This document shows, piece by piece, positions 9,920-19,926 of a DNA stretch of 32,368 nt. This DNA comes from Candolleomyces eurysporus (Eukaryota; Basidiomycota; Agaricomycetes; Agaricales; Psathyrellaceae), in contig JANBPK010001122.1 in NCBI GenBank assembly GCA_027579435.1, positions 1-32,368 of the forward strand, given 5' to 3'. Under the pieces are notes generated by a model that was not told the DNA's origin, made no database searches, and saw nothing but the letters and a program-made list of their open reading frames with translations. The position numbers and the translations under genes are program-made. The stretch's first letter is position 1. The number at the start of each line of letters is the position of its first letter.

Positions 9920-11657
9920 GTGGTGGCGGTCTTCGGCGTTAGCTCGGGGCCCGCCCCCAAGCGGTGAGTCGGGAAGATCCCACAGCCCGCCGGATGCATT
10001 CCAGCGAGTCAGAGAGAGAAACAGGGACACACAGTCTGCGATTCTCTACTCTGAGAAGTAGGGATCGTTGAACTCACGAAACCGAAGAGCGGAGCGCGCA
10101 GGTAAGTACATGGAGAGAGAGACCCAGCAAAGCTGGGATCCGTGACCTACCCACACACTAGGCAGCGGGAGGGAGGGAAAGAAAAAGAAGGCGAAATGCG
10201 CAATCTCGACGCGTATATGCTACTGTTCTGTGAGGTGGAACAGGAGCAAGGGATGGAGGAGAAAAATCAGGCGCGCGAGCGCTTGGGGGCGAGGCGCACA
10301 CACACAAGCGCAAACACGCGCGCATCAGAGATCACTCGAAGGCTAACTTGTCATACGATTCGTCGGGCCGTACACTACGCTCTACTATAACTAATCTACG
10401 CAGATAGCCACTCCGAGTCCACCCTTGCCAACCTCTCCCTTTTGGATTCCTTAACCAGGTTCTCCATTCTTGGGGAATGCGAACATTCAGGGAGTCTGAG
10501 TTGGAAGGGACTGTTGCCCAGGGTGCGGATTGCGTTGTATGAGGTCACGGCGAGGCCCCATGTCACCTCGATAACGTTGTCGTACATCTACGACTTCGAT
10601 ATCGTGCCGCTGATGCATTATCACTCCCTTGAGGAACTGATCCTCGATAACCTGGAGATAACCGACTGTGTTTCAGTCGAGAGCGGCGCCTGCTTCCCTC
10701 TCAATAACCCTCCATGCTCCTCCTCGTTTCCAATGCGATCTCGCCTTCGGCGGTTGGACATCTCGACATCCCCCATAGCATTTCGGGTTGCTTGCCTGCT
10801 CGAAGTTCATGAAGCATGAAGAACCGAGTCTGAATCTATCCAACCTCACCCATATCAAAGTCAACACCACAAACAGCCCCGCGAATTCACAGACGCCGAT
10901 TGAACTTCCCTATTCGATTTATGCGGGCCATCCATCGGGTCCTACACGGTTCATCAGACCGCATGTCGAAGACCATTGCCTCCTGCAATCATCCCCCTCC
11001 ACCGCTCTCCCCAACCTCAAAGAGTTTTTCATGACAATTGTTTATCAGACCTCCATGCAGCAGGATCATGATTCCTTCCCCGTTTTCGTCGAAGCGTTCG
11101 ACAGGCGAAACGGGTCTGACCACCATGCACATGAAATACACAGGGTTTTCCGTGTATATTGAGCGCGAGGTTAACGACCTGGTGGATGGGCAGTGGTGGA
11201 AGCGGTTGGACGAGACTATGGAGCGCCTTGCCTTCTCGGGGTTGAAGGACGTGATGTTTGGGTTCAATATTACCCGTTGCAAAGGTATCGTCTGGGACAA
11301 GGGATGGGACGAGCACTCTGGTCGTATTCTGTCCCAACTGCCGAGTCTTGATCATCGAGGAATTTTGACGTTGACACGATCTCCGTGATACCGCTTTTCT
11401 TGCGTCTGGCTATTCTATCTATTTCTCGGAGAGATAAATTTTTACGGAGTTCCAACAAGACCTTGTAGCGAGAACGAATCACTCTTTCATGTAAAACTTG
11501 ATACTTGTATGTAGGTTTCGACAGAAGCCAGGTGTGGGTTCTGAAAAATGTTAAAAACATTTCTCACTTGCCTGGATTGAATAGGCGAACCCGCTTACAT
11601 CATTGACTGCGGCTGGTTCCATGCTCGATCATATCTCTCTCTCTCCCATTGCTCGCG

Positions 11658-12868
11658 ATGGCCTCCAACGAGCTCTTGTTCAAACTTGTACCGCCCGAGG
11701 ACATACAGGCTGTCATTGAAATCGAGCAAGAAGGTTCAAACGATCTCCCTAATCTTCTCAACTTGTTCTGATGATGGACTGTAGGATATCCTGCAGACGA
11801 GGCAGGCACTCTGGAGAGCTTTCGGTGCGCTCCCACCTTTCAGAGATAAACCTCCTTCCAACACTATCCAAGCTATCGACAAATCAATGCTGGAGACCTC
11901 TTCCTCGGAGTATACTTGCCAACCCAAAACAACAGCTCTCCACAGTTGATTGGATATGTGTGTTCGACACTGTCTCCAGAGGAGAAGCTCACCCATGCGT
12001 CAATGTCCAACCATGTCCCAGGCTCAAGCTCGGTTTGCATTCACTCTGTCTGCGTCGCAAAATCTCAGCGCAGGAAGGGTATAGCACTGCAGTTGCTCAA
12101 GGAGTACATCAGCCATCTGTCTAGCGCTCAGGGCTCGCCATACAAGCGCGTACTGCTGATTGTTCACGAAGAGTTGCGTCCTTTCTACGAAAAGGCCGGC
12201 TTCTCTTGGCTAGGGAAGAGCGATGTTACCCACGGGTCACGGCCTTGGTACGAAATGCGACTGGACTTGGACGACAAGGATAACGCGCCTCAAATACCCG
12301 CCGACGTTCTTCAAAATCTCCTCCGACCATCGAGCGAGAAACACAACCCCACGCTCGTCTCTGACTGCCACCACGGCCTTGACGACCTCATTATGAGTGA
12401 TAGCGAAGGAACTGCCGTCAACAAGTACGATCTCTTGTGTCCAAGAGGGTGCCGGTCCATTATCCTCAAGAAGGGTGTCGCACAGTGGACGGAGAGGACC
12501 AGTGTTATGGTGCGTCACCTGTTCATTTGCCTCCAGATGATGGTTGACCAGAGCTTAGATGGAACCAGAAGGAAGCCGTCATTCACTCCTACCAGCCCTC
12601 CCTCCACCCCCAGAAACAGCACAGTGGTGGCTTGTAACGCCATCCCCTATGACTTTCGAGAATATCGGATTTTCTCGTCCCGCTGGGTCCCTCTCGACAG
12701 GTATACAGCAGCATAACTCATGGTGGGAAGACCCGACTCACCACAATTCTAGGTAAACCACTCAAGTTCCTCATCTGTGCGGAATGCGATCTCGGACCTT
12801 TGGGTTGGTGTGAAGTGGGTGGGACCGAATTTTGGTTAGCCACATCTCGGGTGGGATATAGGAAGTAG
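11658..12868 (+). CDS. GNAT N-acetyltransferase fused to Mss4/Dss4-like zinc domain
   Basis: Five exons (11658-11733, 11785-11824, 11873-12509, 12559-12700, 12753-12868) give 336 residues with no frame break; introns are 48-52 nt. Residues 1-170 form an arylalkylamine-type GNAT domain: GYPADEAG near 26-33, the acetyl-CoA strand and loop IHSVCVAKSQRRKGIA (95-110), and FYEKAGF. His96 lies where AANAT-like enzymes carry catalytic histidines. The second part matches Mss4/RABIF/Dss4: CPRGCRSIIL (C228, C232), WWLVTPSPMTFENIGFSRP, and CAECDLGPLGW (C307, C310) near the end. The four Cys would bind zinc. Mss4 proteins bind Rab GTPases as exchange factors or chaperones; the GNAT half should acetylate a small amine or a protein. 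Whether both halves are active is unknown. The joint lies inside the single exon 11873-12509, so it does not depend on a guessed splice. Confidence 0.88.
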
Positions 12869-13297
12869 TAATAACTGGACATCTGTGAGTATGTTTGTTT
12901 CGAGTGGGTACTGTTTGCTCACGCCTTCGCAGACTAACTGCAATTATAACTATATCATGATACGCTGCTCTGGATGGCCGGAATAAAAGCGCATTTGGGA
13001 ACCTTTGAAGCATATGTCATTCGATTGCCGACGNTTTTTTACGGTACTTAAATGGTACGCTGCCGCCTACCCACGAAGACACTCTCCTTTCTTCCGTCAG
13101 AAGGACAGTTGATATCCTGAAAACTGGTAGTGAGAAATTTTGCTAAGAAAACTAATATAAGCATTCCAGGGTTGTCGGATGCTTCGCAATCCCGGCTTCC
13201 CGTAATCCAGACCCCCTTACGTCCCATAGGGTTTAGGTTTACTGTGAAAAAGCTTCACATCCCAGGCAAGCTTTAGCCAATTTAGACGCGTCCTACA
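12869..13297. other. Intergenic region before the tandem array
   Basis: No gene is seen. The tract includes one N at 13034 and leads into the first repeat unit, whose left-hand flank near 13298 already resembles the unit junctions. Confidence 0.5.
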
Positions 13298-14140
13298 TAC
13301 TTATATCGGGCTTACCGTCTTTCAGGCAAAGGTGGTTATCAACTCTGGGCGACACGCTTGAACTCACACGCGCAATATACTTCTACTTCACCGTCTAAGC
13401 ACCCTCGTTCTGCCACTTCAAGAAAACCAGCCACCTTATCTGCGTCAGCCCCCAATATTCATGGCTCTTCAGCTGTTCCAGAAGGCACGGTAGACCCAGG
13501 AAAATAATCGCGCATGCCCACCAATGTGCCTGCTTCTCGAATTCAAGGACACGTTCGTGGCAGAAACAGAGCATGCTTTATACTTACACCTCACTTATCG
13601 TCCTTTAGGCAAACGTGGTTGTCAATTTGGCAGCGCGCAACCCACGAGCCCAATAAAAATTGACTTTATCGTCTAAGCACCCTTGTTCTGCCATCTCAAG
13701 AAACCCGGCCACCTTATTGGCGCCAATTTCCAATATTCCTGGCCTTTCCGCCGTTCCAGAAGGCAAGGTAGACCCAGGAAAAATAATAGCGCATGTCCAA
13801 CAATGTGCCTGCTTCTCGAATTCAAAGACACATTCGCGGCAGAAACAGAGCATGCGCTATACTCGCACCTCACCCCCGTCCTCTAGGCAAACGCGGTGAT
13901 TAACCTGGCAGCGCGCGACCCACACGCCCAATTAACTTTAACTTCATCATCGTCTCAGGACCCTCATTCTGCCACCTCAAGAAACCCAGCTACCCTATTC
14001 GTGCCAATTTCCAATATTCCTGGCCTTTCAGCCATTCCAGAAGGCAAGGTAGACCCAGGAACAATAATCGCGCATGTCCAACAATGTGCCTGCTTCTCGA
14101 ATTCAAAAACACATTCGCGGCAGAAACAGAGCATGCATCG
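13298..14140. repeat. Tandem array of three units of about 280 bp
   Basis: Three head-to-tail copies are marked by the shared junction AGGCAAA at 13324, 13607 and 13885 (steps of 283 and 278 bp). Other shared blocks are CCAGAAGGCA, GTAGACCCAGGA, AATGTGCCTGCTTCTCGAAT and CAGAAACAGAGCATGC. Copies 2 and 3 are closer to each other than to copy 1. Each junction is preceded by a pyrimidine-rich CTTTAG-like stretch that looks like a 3' splice site. Copy 3 is open on the plus strand across the unit (13896-14153), and a Cys-rich frame is open on the minus strand over part of copies 2 and 3. Codon third positions of these two frames coincide, so substitution pattern cannot choose between them. Differences between copies 1 and 2 show no third-position bias. 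I do not recognise the protein in either frame. Confidence 0.9.
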
Positions 14141-14153
14141 CATGACCTCATGA

Positions 14154-15817
14154 TCGTAGTCGGGCTTATCAACCACAAGTTCAGGTCTGTATCGCATTCC
14201 AAGTTCATCCGACCGGTTCTATACTTACATAGCTGCTTCCTCTGCTTAACACACATAGCGCAGTACTCAATGCGTCTGACGGCCGATATACGCGCGGCCT
14301 ACGACCTGACGGGTCGGTCTTACCAAACTTGGCCTATTCTTGCCTCGACAAGACGACATCTTATGACGAAACCCTGCGCTCGTGTCGATGTACACCTGGT
14401 GTGCGGCGTTTACAACAAGAATGGTAGGCACTCGATTCTGGCTACTTCTTGCCTAAAGCAGGCCACGAACGTTCACCGTCGACCGCAGTGGTCCTCCTGT
14501 TGGAACGAGAGAAAGAAATATAGATAGCTTGATGTTATATCCGTCTTGGATGAAATGGAAGATGGATGGACGCCACCTGCTTTGTCGTNAGTCGGCATCG
14601 CGAGACCCAGATCTTGGGTTGAATTCTGGGCTCGCACGATTTCGCGACTGCCAGCTCAATCTGTTTTTGCGCAGCAAGGAGAAGATGGGGAATCGATGGT
14701 GAGCCAGTGGCTCTCTTTCTTTCTCCCAACCGGAACTTGACCAGGCAATCGTCCAAGCAAAGGTTTTGGAAGCAATGTCGTCTCTCTTGCCACAGATTGC
14801 GTCAACACTGCATGCATCCTCGCCTTTTCTAACCCAAGGACCTGGCCGATTCAATCCGGGGTTACCACAACTTTCGGTGGTTCAAGTATTCTCCAACTGG
14901 ACTGCATCGAATACGTNGCTTTGTGGCGCGTTTCGCTCNTTCCAAATNCATCTAGTAAATCTACTTTTGACATACGTCTCCGCGTTGGACCTGACGTACG
15001 TCTCTCGCAGGACATCTCGTTAAGAGCTTCTNAAGACTATTTCAATTCGTTTATCTAGACTACGTGGATGNANNANGGTGTGTTATCGATACGATCATCT
15101 TCCGCCTATTCAGCTNGCCATCGATTTGGTTTTGACGGCAGCTTCTTNNNNTNNCTTTCTATCTCTCTGGCTGGATNTACTTACAGAGGCCGANCGGTAT
15201 CATCAGCTTGGATCCGCCTTTTCATACTGCCCTACGCAATAACTTCGGCCTATCCTCCCCCAGATGTCGAGGAACATTCAGGATAATTAGATGGATCGCT
15301 GAGCGATCGATTTCTTCGGAGGCTGAGCGCTGATCTTTTGCTTTCTGCTAACGAGATAAGCCTTTACATTACCTTGAGAGAATTATTAACATAACGAGAC
15401 CCAGTATAATGAATTTGCTATCGNGTCCACGATGACNTTGAATGTTCTCCCGACTTTATTGANCATCCTCCAGAACCCGGGAATCTCTGAAAGAAAGAAA
15501 CTTCAGGCGGATTGGAAAGTCCGATAGACTTGTCAGTGAAATGGCTTTCGCTTTCCCTCGGGCCTTCCGCTCGTCGCATGTTCGACCGAAGGGTCATCTA
15601 GAAGTAAAAGNCCACGACGTCGACATCTTTCCTTATTGACAAGGCCGCGACCAGGCACTGGCTTATGTACATTAATTTCGATTAGTATGAGCGTGTCCTT
15701 TCTCCTCGTCGGTTTTCATGCTGACGTTCTTATCGATCGCCTTGNCCGGAAAGGCCTACAAACTTATCAATAAAGCTGTCTTCCATCTGAAGAGAACACA
15801 AAAAAAAGAGCAAAGAC
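14154..15817. other. N-containing tract without a supported gene
   Basis: The tract holds many ambiguous bases, clustered at 14927-15194, including an NNNN run near 15148-15151. Open frames on both strands at 14453-14854 have no recognisable features or convincing splice structure. A 7-bp perfect inverted repeat (GATCGCT, G, AGCGATC) lies at 15294-15308. Confidence 0.4.
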
Positions 15818-16681
15818 TCACCGTGCCCTCGGCAATCCTGATAAGCGGGACGTAGATGCACTCGAGCTGCCTCCTTGAGCATTTTCTGAAAATTAAGNAT
15901 GCATTTGCTATCAGCCTCCGTCCACACACAAAATAGATACCGCTNCAATAGCAACAACTCACCAATATCCTTCACAAGCTTCTCCAACTTCGCCTCTGAC
16001 ANACTAGGCTGCTGCTGACCCGTCCCCGTGTCCCTCTGCCTCCAAATCTTCATCTTCCCCCAGGAAACTTGCACCGGAGCAAGCGAGATGTTCCCCTCCA
16101 TATTCGTCCCTGACTGGTAAGTCGAGATGGGTTTCTGAGGTGGGTCCCCGGGGAGTTTCTTGGAGATCATGGCGACGGTGTAGGTACGCTCGGTGGTAGG
16201 TCCCGAGATGACGACGCCGGGGTGAATAGTGTCGACTTTCTGTTTGTGTGGAGCGTGTTCATGCATTTAGCGCGTACAATACATCAGTAGATGATAGTGC
16301 ATGGTGTGCAAGATTATTGATACGTGTAAGAGAGATAGTTAGCCAGACAGTCCGGTAAATCAGCAATCGAACAGTAGGGTGACGTACAGAACCAGGTGTA
16401 TACCCCTTCACCCTCACACCGACAAACTCGCCAGGNTAGAAGACGTCTGGNCGAGGAGGAGGCGAGGCTGGAGCGGGAGCAGAGCTACCACTGGAGCTAG
16501 CTCCTGCACTATCAGTACCGGTGAGAGCACTACTGCTTCCCTTCTTGAAGAGGCTCCCAAGAGTGAGTCGGGGTCGTGAGGATCTCGAAGCAGGAGCAGC
16601 GTGAAGACACTGCAACGACGATACGAAGAACAGAAAGCAGAGTAAGAGCTGCCAGATGCTCGAACGGATTTGAAGATGCAT
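15818..16681 (-). CDS. Small secreted Ser/Pro-rich protein
   Basis: Three minus-strand exons (16681-16388, 16239-15963, 15885-15818) give 212 residues; introns are 148 nt (donor GTACGT) and 77 nt (donor GTGAGT). The chosen ATG at 16681 opens a classic signal peptide: MHLQIRSS, a hydrophobic core LLLCFLFFVSS, then AAPAS as a likely cleavage region near residue 30. An upstream in-frame ATG at 16804 would bury this signal, so I reject it. Residues 48-76 are Ser/Ala/Pro-rich, followed by a folded-looking part (EFVGVRVKGYTPG, VVISGPTTERTYTVAMISKK). One N-glycosylation sequon occurs (NIS near 148). The C-terminus is Ser-rich. Stop TGA overlaps a strong donor-like GTGAGT; a further exon would need a 35-nt intron, which is too short to be likely. 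I do not recognise the family. Confidence 0.72.
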
Positions 16682-17242
16682 TTCGAATTGAATCCAGGCC
16701 CGGACAGCCGTTGTTATCTGAGCGGCTGGTAGATGGAAGCCTTGAGGTTGCTCGGGTATTAGCAAAGGAAGAGGGTACGAGGAGGAGACCAGCTCCGAAG
16801 ACACAGCTCAAAGAGACCAGCTCTTGAGGAAGAAGATGGAGNAAAGATGGAAAGAACGGGCTTAAGAATACCTCACGCCGCGCAGCAACAACTTGAAGCC
16901 CGTGTCAGGACCTGTCATATTCACACAGACTCGGCGGCCTTGGAGATCATCATGATCCAACAATGCACATCTTTGTTTGAACGAGCCCTGGGCGCCAATC
17001 ACCTTCAGAACACGAACAGTCTTCAGGAGTGAAGGCTCAAGTTCTTCTAGCACCGCAATTCGAAGAAACTTTCGCATTAAAAACGCGTTATGCGATGAGG
17101 AGAGATCGGCGATCAATGAAACGTAGTGGCTTGGAAACCAACATACTTCTGGCCATGGTACTCATCTGCGGTGAACACGAAAAGAAGGGCAAGGGAACAG
17201 TCATGATATATTACTCCGACAAAGTCAACAGCTNGGGCCAAG
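16682..17242. other. Intergenic region between two minus-strand genes
   Basis: This holds the promoter side of the secreted-protein gene and the downstream side of the F-box gene. Open frames on both strands (about 16862-17116) have no recognisable domain. Confidence 0.45.
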
Positions 17243-18529
17243 TTAATAATACACCCCCATCCAAGTCTCGTTCTCTGTCAACGTATACTGAAGAAGATCT
17301 GTCCTGGAATCCACCTGATGATCCATGTCCCCCAGTCCAGTAATAGCAACAGTTTCCTCATCTCTCCCGCTCTTGAACGATGTCCCCAAAAACCTCCAAG
17401 CGTATCTGACAAGTCTGACAGTTACGAAGGTATTTGCGAGTGGGCCTTTTGCTGCAGTTGCGTCGCTCAGCATTTGAATGTTTGCTGCTATTGCCCCGCA
17501 ATCACAATCACCATATCCACTCTTCCAACCCATAAACCCGACTGTGAGGTGCTCCAGCGACGTCGTGTTCGGGCTGATCGTTGCCAGAATGTCGCAAATG
17601 GAGCGAAGATGGTGAGTAGTAATAGAGAGCTTTCGGAGGTTGGTNAGTGGTTGTAGATTTATTGTTTCTACNTCNAGGAAAGGGAAAGAGTCAGGNTTAT
17701 CGAATCAAGATGGGGGACTATTTNACGTACCATGCACCGTCACTGCACGATTNTTCCCGTCGTACAAGTACTTAACGCTCAGAGACAAGTCCGTCAAGGT
17801 CTTGGCTTGAGTCTCCAAGAACGTATTGAGCGCACTGACACTTCCCCATCCACAGTGCGGTGGTCCAAGAACCCGTANGTCCAGGGTTTCAAGTGCAATC
17901 TCCGANTGGCTGTCCAGAAGCCNCTGGAACAACTGTTCAGGATCGTACAAGCAAAGCCGAAGAGTCCGCAGGTGAGCGAAGCACCCAGTCTCCCGGGGTA
18001 GAGATGGTGGGANGGCGATTTGCCTCACAGTGTCTTGGAGATAGATCGCGAGAGTCTGTAGGCGNGGGAAGGAGGTGACCAATCGGACTCCTTTCTCCCC
18101 AAAATCGCCGAAGGGGCTATACGCGAATTCTTCNATGTCGGATAGCTGCTGNANCTTTTCCAAAGCTGCTNCGGTCAAACCACGATCGAGGAAGATGATT
18201 TTCTTCAGNGCAGCTGCTTTCCCAAGTTCAGCAACGACTTCTTCGAGGAGGGTAGTGGAATCGATGTGGAGGACAGCGGTTTTGATGCCGGGAAGTATGG
18301 TGGAATGTGGGGAGCGGCAGAGTGCAAGAAATTCTGTGGCGTTGTCCCTGGGTGCTTCGGGATGCGGGAACTGGCTGATTATCGTTGGGTTGAGGATGTG
18401 AGTCCTGGTTGCAGNGACCCAAGAGCGTCGAGCAAGGCTGCAAGAGATGAGGGTGCCGAAATCGTCTTTAAGCTCGTCGACGATAGCTTCTTGAATCTCG
18501 CCAGGGACTGAAGNAAAGTGATCGGTCAT
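17243..18529 (-). CDS. F-box protein with Leu-rich C-terminal region
   Basis: Two minus-strand exons (18529-17731 and 17667-17243) give 407 residues; the 63-nt intron has donor GTACGT and acceptor TAG, and the junction falls in phase 1. The F-box is at about residues 7-45: VPGEIQEAIVDEL, then LISCSLARRSW. Later segments such as LKKIIFLDRGLT, LQTLAIYLQD, LRTLRLCLYD, LTDLSLSVKYL and LRKLSITTHHL resemble irregular leucine-rich repeats of mushroom F-box proteins. By family it would be an SCF ubiquitin ligase adaptor that selects unknown targets. Around a dozen N bases hide single residues but do not break the frame. An in-frame extension upstream of 18529 exists, but the Met just before the F-box is the natural start. 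It is divergent from ATG12. Confidence 0.82.
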
Positions 18530-18924
18530 CGTCGTGTGGTAGTTGTNCTTCAAGTTGTNGGCGCAATTTGGGGAGGTCTNNATCATTCNAAAGGCTCTCN
18601 TGGCCAATAAATCCAGTTGCGCTGGACACCANNNTCAAAATATCAGGAATGCAGCATCGCCCTGGGCGGTAATGATCACGTTTCAGAGGTTTTCAGCGGA
18701 TTAGCTAGGGATGATGAGAGCTCTTACCAGCTATNTATCAGTAGGCAGGACTCTAGTGAAGGCGGCGTTGTNCATAGAGATCATGGCGGGAGGAGAGAAA
18801 GCAAAGGGCGCGGGAACGGAGCGGGATGTNGCCTCCCNATTTGTGCAATCGTGCACGTGGCCGCGATAATCCAGGCTGGGCGGCCAATGTCCAGCGTCTT
18901 CCTGTCGTTCATGGGTCCGACGAC
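18530..18924. promoter_or_regulatory. Divergent intergenic region, F-box gene and ATG12
   Basis: The start codons of the minus-strand F-box gene and plus-strand ATG12 are 395 bp apart, so both promoters lie here. An ATG at 18911 opens an eight-codon frame that ends at 18937, overlapping the ATG12 start out of frame; it could act as a small upstream ORF if transcribed. The region has many N bases and no clear promoter box. Confidence 0.45.
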
Positions 18925-19546
18925 ATGGCCAGCGTAATAGGAGCATCCGAAGCTGCTTCACGGCCGTCAGCTGTTGGGTTCATCAGACCAGAACGCTCTG
19001 AACAATTCGAAGAGGCCTCGAAAGCTCTCGAGAACTACAAGAAGAAGGATCCTTCGAAAGGTGTGCAGTTGAACCGATTTGCAGNNATGACCAAACATAC
19101 TGACTTGTCAAATGTACAGTCGTTGTCAGATTCAAAGCCGTTGGAAATGCCCCCATTATGAAGCAGAATTTCTACAAAATCACCTCGTCTAANCGATTCC
19201 AAGCCGTAATTCAATTTCTGCGCAAGGAGTTGGGATGGCAGGCTGGGGAACCTTTGGTGCGCCCTTGAATCCGTATCGTGTGCTCGTTTTTNTTGAGCTA
19301 ATTTGAGGCTTCAGTTCACGTATATCAACCTGTCCTTCTCGCCTGCACCCGATGATACTGTCGCCAACCTCTTCAAGGTGCGGCAGCTGTTCCTAGAGGT
19401 NGTCCCAACCCGCTGACAGCGCTTGATATTTAGGCTTGTGGAACAGATGGCCATTTGATTGTAAACTATAGGTATGAACTCTTAGATTCTCATTCTTTTC
19501 CCCATGCTGAACAATCTGCGATAGCACGACCCAAGCGTGGGGTTAA
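18925..19546 (+). CDS. ATG12: ATG12, ubiquitin-like autophagy protein
   Basis: ATG12 is the ubiquitin-like protein that ATG7 and ATG10 link to ATG5; the conjugate drives ATG8 lipidation on growing autophagosomes. Five exons (18925-19060, 19120-19256, 19315-19377, 19434-19471, 19525-19546) give 131 residues with introns of 53-59 nt, all GT-AG and frame-consistent. Diagnostic blocks are VVVRFKAVGNAPIMKQNFYK, FQAVIQFLRKELGW, LFTYINLSFSPAPDDTVANL and GTDGHLIVNYSTTQAWG. The chain ends in the Gly needed for conjugation, directly before the stop, as is usual since ATG12 needs no C-terminal processing. The N-terminal 45 residues are a variable tail. The start at 18925 is the ATG nearest the conserved part; an in-frame extension upstream lacks support. 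One N falls in a codon near 19187. Confidence 0.95.
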
Positions 19547-19926
19547 TGAAGTCNCAGAGGTCGTCACCTCGCGAGCACTCGGATTATGGTACGCCCTCTC
19601 AGCCTGCCCTCCGCAGCCAATATAAGTCTGACTCGAATCTTACTAGCTATGGTATGATGGGACAGATATCCATTGGNAATAGAATTGGCATCTGCTTGGC
19701 ACTCGATGCTCGCCGCCCGTTGNNGGCGTTCATCGGAATGTCTTGCTATAGAAGCTCTCCCTTTCATACATCGTGTTGAACAACGATACCCACTACAGCG
19801 AATGTAGACATCTTTCANAACTATCGCGCGAGTTTGCCTAACGAGTACCATGCTTCACGGTCATCCTTTTCGTGTTCAATCNGGGAAGAAGTTTAATACA
19901 GAGTTNTGTCGCTAATTGTCCTTCTC
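19547..19926. other. Convergent 3' region between ATG12 and TMA22
   Basis: The stop codons of the two conserved genes face each other across 380 bp. An open frame fills much of the minus strand but has no recognisable features; I take it as 3' UTR sequence. Confidence 0.5.

Larger units (their letters stand above)
9457..11388 (+). pseudogene. F-box protein gene with disrupted frame and long intron
   Basis: The gene encodes a mushroom-type F-box protein with a Leu-rich C-terminal part; such proteins are substrate adaptors of SCF ubiquitin ligases. The F-box reads IPQEVIDLV, then DHAQSDSP and LQALSLVSKSW. The first exon runs to 9720 and the second from 10404. The junction keeps the frame (phase 1, donor GTTAGC, acceptor CTACGCAG with a CTAAT branch-like site). 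LRR-like segments such as LRRLDIS, LSNLTHIKV and LPNLKEF follow, and the end LPSLDHRGILTLT matches the usual end of this family as I remember it. The frame shifts at about 9503 (one base missing), between 10795 and 10815, and between 11095 and 11120. The lesions may be real decay or sequencing errors. The 683-nt intron is far outside the local intron range. Confidence 0.72.

Noticed and set aside
9721..10403. Complete LTR retrotransposon or DNA transposon in the F-box intron
   Set aside because: No transposase or polymerase frame, no paired long terminal repeats and no target-site duplication could be found; only hairpins and TG-CA-like ends.
13605..13853. Cys-rich minus-strand protein (CFCREC, HCWTC) in the tandem repeat
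   Set aside because: The plus strand is open over the same DNA with the same third-position sites, and copy 1 breaks the frame; coding cannot be shown for either strand.
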